Source: Amblyornis subalaris
Taxonomy: Eukaryota > Chordata > Aves > Passeriformes > Ptilonorhynchidae
Direction: 5' to 3'
DNA length: 64,000 nucleotides
NCBI GenBank assembly: GCA_018881555.1
Contig: JACAXG010000075.1
Span: 1,618,830 to 1,682,829 of the forward strand
Shown one piece after another: positions 58,401 through 64,000 of the stretch; the first letter of the stretch is position 1, and every line of letters starts with the position of its first letter. The notes below the pieces were generated by a model, which saw only the letters and a program-made list of their open reading frames with translations, was not told the origin of the DNA and searched no databases. The position numbers and the translations under genes are program-made.

Positions 58401-61000
58401 ACAGCTTGTAAATTTTTTTATCATCCCTCCCCAGATTGCGTGGAGTGTATTGTAGCCTCGCCTTGCCTTTTCCCACATCTGTTTTCCAAACTCATTACTT
58501 TCATCTTATTAGGTTCATTTAAAGCGCTGTGTTTATTTCCATCCCGAGAGTTTATTTTTTATCTTTGGAATTAATGCAACAACTCCATCAAATGATGATT
58601 TATTTTAGAAAAATCACCATCTATCAATTTTTCCTGCATATTAATTGTTGCTAGCACTGATTTTGTCCACAAATTGATATCACCAACAGCACTGAGGAGC
58701 TGCTGCTCTGTGTTCAAAATGCTGTGCTGAGGATACTCTTCATAATTTCAATTAATTGTGATAATAATACAAATACAGTAATTTAGGAGGATACTTTCCT
58801 GAGAAGACCTTTTGTCNCCTGCTTGCTTGCACAGCACCTCACACAACATTTGCCTAGTCCCAGTTGAACTCGAGAGCTTTTCCTTGATCCAAATATTAAT
58901 CTGAGCCCATGGCCAGTCCAACAACTGTNTGAGGATGCTGAAATGTGTGTGATTGTCACTTGCCAGGCCAATCACCAGGCCTATCTCACCCTTATCTTGT
59001 GGGTTTGGCAGTTTGTGCTATTTTTGCCACCTGTAGTTTCTCCTCCCTGTTTCATGTCAGGGTGTTTGGGGTCTGGCTGATTTTTGGTCTGTATTAATAA
59101 AACATCTAAAACGTTTGCTTGGGCTGGGACCTTCAGGTGTCCCTGCCATGGGAATAGTAAGTATGATCCCAAATCCCACACAGGGACACGAGGTGGGGTT
59201 AGCAGAGCTCTCCTGTATTTAATCCAGCTTGGAATTTCAGATAAGGAATGCACAAACACACCATATGCTGTTTATCATTAATTTCCCCTTTTTCTCATTG
59301 CAACTATAGGCATGTCTTACAGATGAGAAAATTACGTATATATGGTTAATCACCNTTAAAAATGCAAGTGGTATTTATTGCAAAAGCTATGGAAGAGGTT
59401 TTTTTCCTGGAAAAAATANGGGAGGAAACACTCTCTCCCCTGGAACAGTGGCTGTGCTGCCAGCCTGGGTCCTGACGTGCTGTGTGGCTTCAGGAGAACC
59501 AACCAGGTCTCCGTGGGCTGAATTCCTCTGGAGTTCGGGAATAGATCATTACTCCTTGGGTGATTGTGGGTTCTGTGGATCAGTGCATAAATACTGGGGA
59601 TTTATGGCTGTTTGTGCAGAAAATGTCCATCCCAAAGGCATCTGAAGGGATTCACAGTAACCTTCTCACTNTTCTGCCTCAGGATGTCCTACATAGACTA
59701 GTGCAAAGTTGTACAAAATAGTATTTTATCAAAACTTGCAGTTTTCTCCCTGTTGTCCTCAGGTGCATTATTTATTTTATTCAAGATGAAGGCACTGCAC
59801 ATTCTGGCTTATGAACATTTGCTCTCCATTAGTATCCTGTAACCTCTGTTGGAAGTGCAGGAGAAGCCTTTGGCAACTGCAAGCAATTGCTGGTTATTAA
59901 TGCCAAAGCTGTAAAAATGAAAATAGGGAGTCACTGCATAGGCTCTGAGTGTTAGTGTTGTTTACATTCCTAATTTGATTTACATATTAACCACAATTAA
60001 CGTGCTCTCTAGATTTCAAGCACATGTTTCTTCTATCACANAAAGGTTTTTTTCTCTCGTGCTTTACTCCAGATTGTTCCTAGTTGGAAAAGCTTTGAAC
60101 GAATTCAGGCATGGGGAAGAATTGTGATTTGCATTATCTTAGGGAATATATTTGTTGGAATGGGGTGGGCATGTTCTGCTCTGCAGTGACACATTTAGCT
60201 GTGGTTGGGGGAGAATTTTTTAGAAATTTACCTTTTTTCTCTCTCAGGCACTCCCAGATGGAGATGGTGTGCTTGATTACAACTGGAATAATAATAATAA
60301 TAGTTCCCTGAAGTCACATCCACTGCTTCANTCCTGCTCCTTCCCTACTCCCAATAATCCCTCCTTTCTCACCCCACCCCCCTGGTTTGAACTCCCTCAT
60401 CCCCCCATTTTCTTTTGTAGCCCTGTGGGCTACAGAGGGATTAATTGTACCAATAAACACAACTTTATTTTATAGTTTTATAGCATGATTAGCTATCAAA
60501 TACTCTGTGCTAAAATAACATTTGCTAGGCTGTTTCAAGACAAAGTTTTGTTAGGCACAGTGGGCCTTTAATCCCCGGAGGAGTTCAGCTAACTAAATAT
60601 AATATTAGTTAACATACTTTACTGATGTTAAGAAAATACTTCAGTGCTACTAAGAGATCCTTAGTCATGGTATTCCAGTCGTAGTAATGGCTCTTTTCCT
60701 TTGCATGGAGTTTGTAAACTAGGGAACCATTTGGTTGATTAATTCTGTTCCTTCTTTTAATGGTGATAGATATCTTCTATTGGAAATTCCCGTCAGTGTT
60801 ACAGACAGCGCTTGATTCTGTCATCGTGCTATTAATTAAGATATTAGAGGAAATTGTTGTTTACATAAGCTTTTGAGAGCTCACAGTGAGGAACAGCACT
60901 TCTTCCCTCTTGTGCCATTTTTCCACTGATCTAATTCCTTTGCCCTGGTGGGGCTCTTTGAGATTTATTTCTTATACAATTCCCTCACTCGGTGCCAAAT
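55460..61000. other. Gene-free sequence
   Basis: No coding gene recognised. A TTGCAG acceptor-like site lies at 58039-58044 after a pyrimidine tract, but no supported exon follows. An (AAT)n run lies at 60286-60302, an octamer ATTTGCAT at 60127-60134, and a short palindrome TAACTAA / TTAGTTA spans 60590-60611. The 58221-58574 plus frame (117 residues) has no domain. Confidence 0.42.
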
Positions 61001-61212
61001 CACAGGATCCCAGAATGGTTTGGGTTGAAAGGACCTTAAAGATCATCTCATTCCACTCCCCTGCCATGGGCAGGGACACCTTCCACTATCCCAGGTTGCT
61101 CCAAGCCCCATCCAACCTGGCCNTGGACACTTCCAGGGATGNGGCAGCCACAGCTTCTCTGGGAAACCTGTGCCGGGNCCTCACCCCNNTCACAGGGAAG
61201 AAATTCTTCCAT
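61001..61212 (-). mobile_element. CR1 LINE 3' end
   Basis: On the plus strand the order is CACAGGATCCCAGAATGG, 'TTTGGGTTGAAAGGACC', 'TTAAAGATCATCTCATTCC', 'CTGCCATGGGCAGGGACACC', 'CTATCCCAGGTTGCTCC', 'CATCCAACCTGGCC', 'GGACACTTCCAGGGATG', 'GGCAGCCACAGCTTCTCTGG' and 'CACAGGGAAGAAATTCTTCC'. This is the reverse complement of a CR1 3' end and the same subfamily as the copy at 46243. Five N calls lie inside, more than elsewhere in the window. 5' truncation is at about 61212. Confidence 0.95.
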
Positions 61213-62649
61213 ATATTGGCAATCAGCATTTATCCAGTATCCAGAATACATTTTCCCAAGAACATCAGGGTTAAACTACAGAATAATCTTCCAAGTGGGG
61301 ACAGCCTCACTGTGTAAGATGTTTAAGGTGAGACAAATCTCTTTGTAGAGAGCAGTACTGAGTGTGTGGGAGAGGTGAGATGGCTTTGCAATTTCTTGAT
61401 GCACTTGGAGTTTACATGTGAGACCAAATGAGGAAGACTGAACCAAAACCCAAGTAAAGCATCAAGGAATATTCCAATGGAATCATAGCAGGAACTCAGG
61501 GAGCTTTCTTACCTCCTAGGAAGTTCTGTCGTGTGTCAAGGTGGGTGTCCCTAGGATGGATTGTCTGTGCTCTCAAGGGCTGGTCACTGCTCAGAGTGGC
61601 TCTAAGATTCTTGCATGTTAAGGACTCTGGGAGTAAAACTCTCCAAAGCCTTTCAAGTGACCAGATTGTTATAAAATCCATGACTCAGTGGCGCCTTTCC
61701 TTCTGTCCTCGTAGTGTCGACCGCCCTTTATGCTATGTTACCAACTCATATGTTTTGATCCAATATAATCCAAATGTATTTAGTCTGTATTTTATTCCAC
61801 TTTGTAAACACGTTTTTTCCATAGCTGCAAATGTCTCCACAATTATTTGTTTCAATTTGTAAATTGAACAAAAGGCTTTAATAAACAATGTCCTCAGGCA
61901 GCCTCTCATCTTCTCATGAAGTAACATGATTTCTAAACCCAGCGGCGTGTAAACCCCTTAGAAATTCAAAGGGAAAACTTCCACCATTTTGTTCAGCTTG
62001 GCCATTTCGAAGTTCAAAGCACTTCTTACCATGAATAAACTCTGCAGCTGAATTTGTAAATAAAGTTTGGAGTTACAAGTTGGTATTTCAGAGCCTGCTG
62101 CTGGTGGCACTGGCCTCGTCCAAAATGTGGCACCACGTGTGACAGTCAGAAGTTGTTGGAGGAAACTACAAGGCACTTTATTTCTTGATTCAGTGTTCAG
62201 CTACTCTCTGTAGCTGACCAAAATGTTTGATTTTATACTTTGGATTTCTGCTTATAATTGCTAAGCTGTAATTAGACAAGTATAAGCTCCATCAAGCAGC
62301 TCCTGGCTATGGATCCTGTAAACACAGGAGCTTGGACGTCACATTGCTCTGGGATCGCCAGCAGCAGTAAGGCTGCAAACTGCTGAAAATGCAAACGTTT
62401 TGTAGGATCCCAAATCCACAGCTGTTTCACTGCATTTTAGCAGCGTCTGAGACAGCCTTTAGCTTCCCTAGATCCTAAGGAATTTGAGCTGGAGAATTCC
62501 TGATTCATGTTGTTTAAATGACTTATATAAAAGTGTAGGATACACTTACTCATGTGTGTTGATAACACACACACCCCCATTCATAGACAGGAATTCAATT
62601 TACCAAACACTGGAGTGGTTACAAAAGAAAGTAAATCTTGTGCTGGTTC
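61213..62649. other. Gene-free sequence
   Basis: Unique DNA between two CR1 fragments, with no gene or other repeat recognised. A short AC-type run (about 62566-62575) is too small to matter. Confidence 0.45.
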
Positions 62650-62820
62650 AGCTCATCTCAGGAGGATGAAGGATGTTGGGAGGATTTGCAGGGAGAAAAT
62701 TAGAACGGCCAGAGCCCAGCTAGAATTTAACGTGGCTGCTGCTGTGAGAGACACAAAAAATGTTTCTACAAATACATCACCAACAAAAGGAGGGGGGAGG
62801 AGAATCTCCATCCTTTATTC
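62650..62820 (+). pseudogene. CR1 ORF2 internal fragment, frameshifted
   Basis: In one frame the translation contains GRICREKI and ARAQLEF, followed by VRDTK. In the next frame it continues as KKCFYKYI and ENLHPL. Both match, as I recall them, the CR1 ORF2 segment upstream of the reverse transcriptase domain (Lys/Arg-rich linker, then 'KKxFYKYI' and 'ENLHPLL'). A one-base loss in the A run near 62755-62760 separates the frames. No CR1 3' end follows, so this is an internal piece, unlike the other CR1 copies. It has no function. Confidence 0.78.
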
Positions 62821-64000
62821 AGTTCAAAACGGATTTTCAGTAGAAGGGTGCTGGGGTGCTGCTGACAGATCACCTGCTGGTTTTCCAACCTTTAGGAAAT
62901 CTCTCTCCTTGGTACCTGTTGCAGACACACTGAGCTTCAGTGTATTTATCTGCCCATGTAATCCTTGGTTTTCCTGTGAACGGGAGGGGTGGGATTGTTT
63001 CTTCTCTTGCATTTTTCTTTTAAATCTTTTTTTATCAGCCTTTCCTTGGGGTTGGAACTGGTAATATATAATATTGCATCTGTGGTTCCCTGCTAGGTGA
63101 TACTGTCTTTCTCCCAAGTCTTTTGCTCCTTTTGTGCAAAACATGGCGTGTGAGGGTTTTGTTTTGGTTTTGGCCAGACTCTTCTCCCATTGACTTCATT
63201 GTTAGTGCTAATAAAACCATGGGAAATGTTTTGATGGGGAGGAGATTGCAGGGACTTGAGGTTTAAGCTTTGATACCGTATTGGCTGCTGCACATAATCT
63301 TTGGTAAACCAAAGATAAAAAGCAAAGCTTGTTTTAGAAAGCCATGGGCTTTTCAGAATGACGNTTGGCAAATTTTGGTCCTCACTTTGTCAAGTATTTG
63401 TCCACATATCAGTAGTTTTGTGCCTGTGTTTACACTCATTTTGCCTCCGGGCTTGTTTTAGTAAGTTGGATAAAGTGTTTATTATGTGGGTTGCAAAATA
63501 TGTTCCTAATGGTGAGCTAACCCGTGGTGCCACAGAGGCTGGGGGCTGTTGGGATCTCCTGTTGTGCAACAGAGAGTGGGGCAGGTAACCACAAGCCAGC
63601 GCTGGCCACCCTTTAGGGAGCCCGGATGGCTGTGGCGGGGCAGGGCTTGGCTCTGCGCTCCCTCAGCGTTCCCCGTTTGCTTGGCTTGGCCGGAGGCTCC
63701 TGGCAGGCTCTGCTCGAGGCTCTGCCATGCCCAGAGCCTCTTCCACAATCGGTGCAAATTGCAGCAGCTCCAGAGGCTGCAGTTGGAATCGCAGCGGTGT
63801 CAAGGCGGCTTGCTGGGCTCGTTCTCTTGGCAGATTATTTGGGTGAGCTGGTGGGGAAAGGTCTGCAAAGTTCTCCTGACCCTTTAACCTCTCTTTGGCT
63901 TGGAGCTGCTCTGGTCTGTAGCCTGTTTGTAGCACTTGTGTGCGCAATTACTAAAATTTCAGCTGAATTAAAGATGTATTTTGGGAGGCTGTTTCCATCT
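62821..64000. other. Gene-free sequence to the right edge
   Basis: The GC-richer patch 63500-63900 has frames open on both strands (63549-63887 plus, 63663-63947 minus), typical of CpG-poor GC-rich DNA rather than genes. No domain, repeat or RNA is recognised. Confidence 0.45.

Overview
The window reads as nuclear DNA from a bird. The base for this is the interspersed repeats: I see six 3'-end fragments of CR1 LINEs plus one internal CR1 reading-frame piece. Three of them carry the motif set (a block reading 'TTGCTCCAAGC', a block reading 'CCATGGGCAGGGACACC') that I associate with CR1 copies of neoavian birds, including songbirds. Repeat density is low, the sequence is AT-rich, and isolated single N calls occur every few hundred bases. 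I do not find a protein-coding gene I can name. The predicted open frames are short, lack recognisable domains and mostly lie over CpG-rich blocks or repeats, so I treat them as chance frames. The best reading is a gene desert or very long intron near a developmental gene.

Layout. 1-3.7 kb: AT-rich unique sequence with a conserved-looking block near 0.68-0.87 kb. 3.7-5.2 kb: a GATA-motif cluster followed by a CpG-rich block. 5.2-10.1 kb: unremarkable unique sequence. 10.1-12 kb: a homeodomain/SOX-motif-rich block, then a CpG-rich block at 11.69 kb. 12-20 kb: unique sequence rich in POU octamers, regulatory-looking blocks at 17.5-18.5 and 18.8 kb, and a CpG island at 19.6 kb. 20-29 kb: mostly unique DNA holding a fossil palindromic element (24.55 kb), a striking nested inverted repeat around a POU octamer (27.0-27.2 kb) and a homeodomain-rich block (28.5 kb). 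29-40 kb: a 54-bp tandem repeat, two CR1 fragments, a twin MEF2-motif block and an 89-nt polypyrimidine tract. 40-48 kb: a possible terminal exon (40.88 kb), a short perfect hairpin (44.08 kb), a CR1 copy with an internal deletion (46.2 kb) and a G-rich tract. 48-64 kb: a TAAT-dense block at 52.1 kb, three CR1 3'-end fragments, a CpG island at 54.9 kb and one internal CR1 fragment.

How the parts may work together is inference: clusters of homeodomain, POU, SOX, GATA and MEF2 motifs in otherwise gene-free DNA fit long-range enhancers of a developmental gene outside the window. The most unusual signal I see is 27025-27185: four identical 8-mers in alternating orientation, with their core hexamers at 10- and 20-bp steps, surrounding a perfect POU octamer and enclosed by further inverted repeats. 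No alignment or database search was possible, so conservation of the proposed regulatory blocks is untested.
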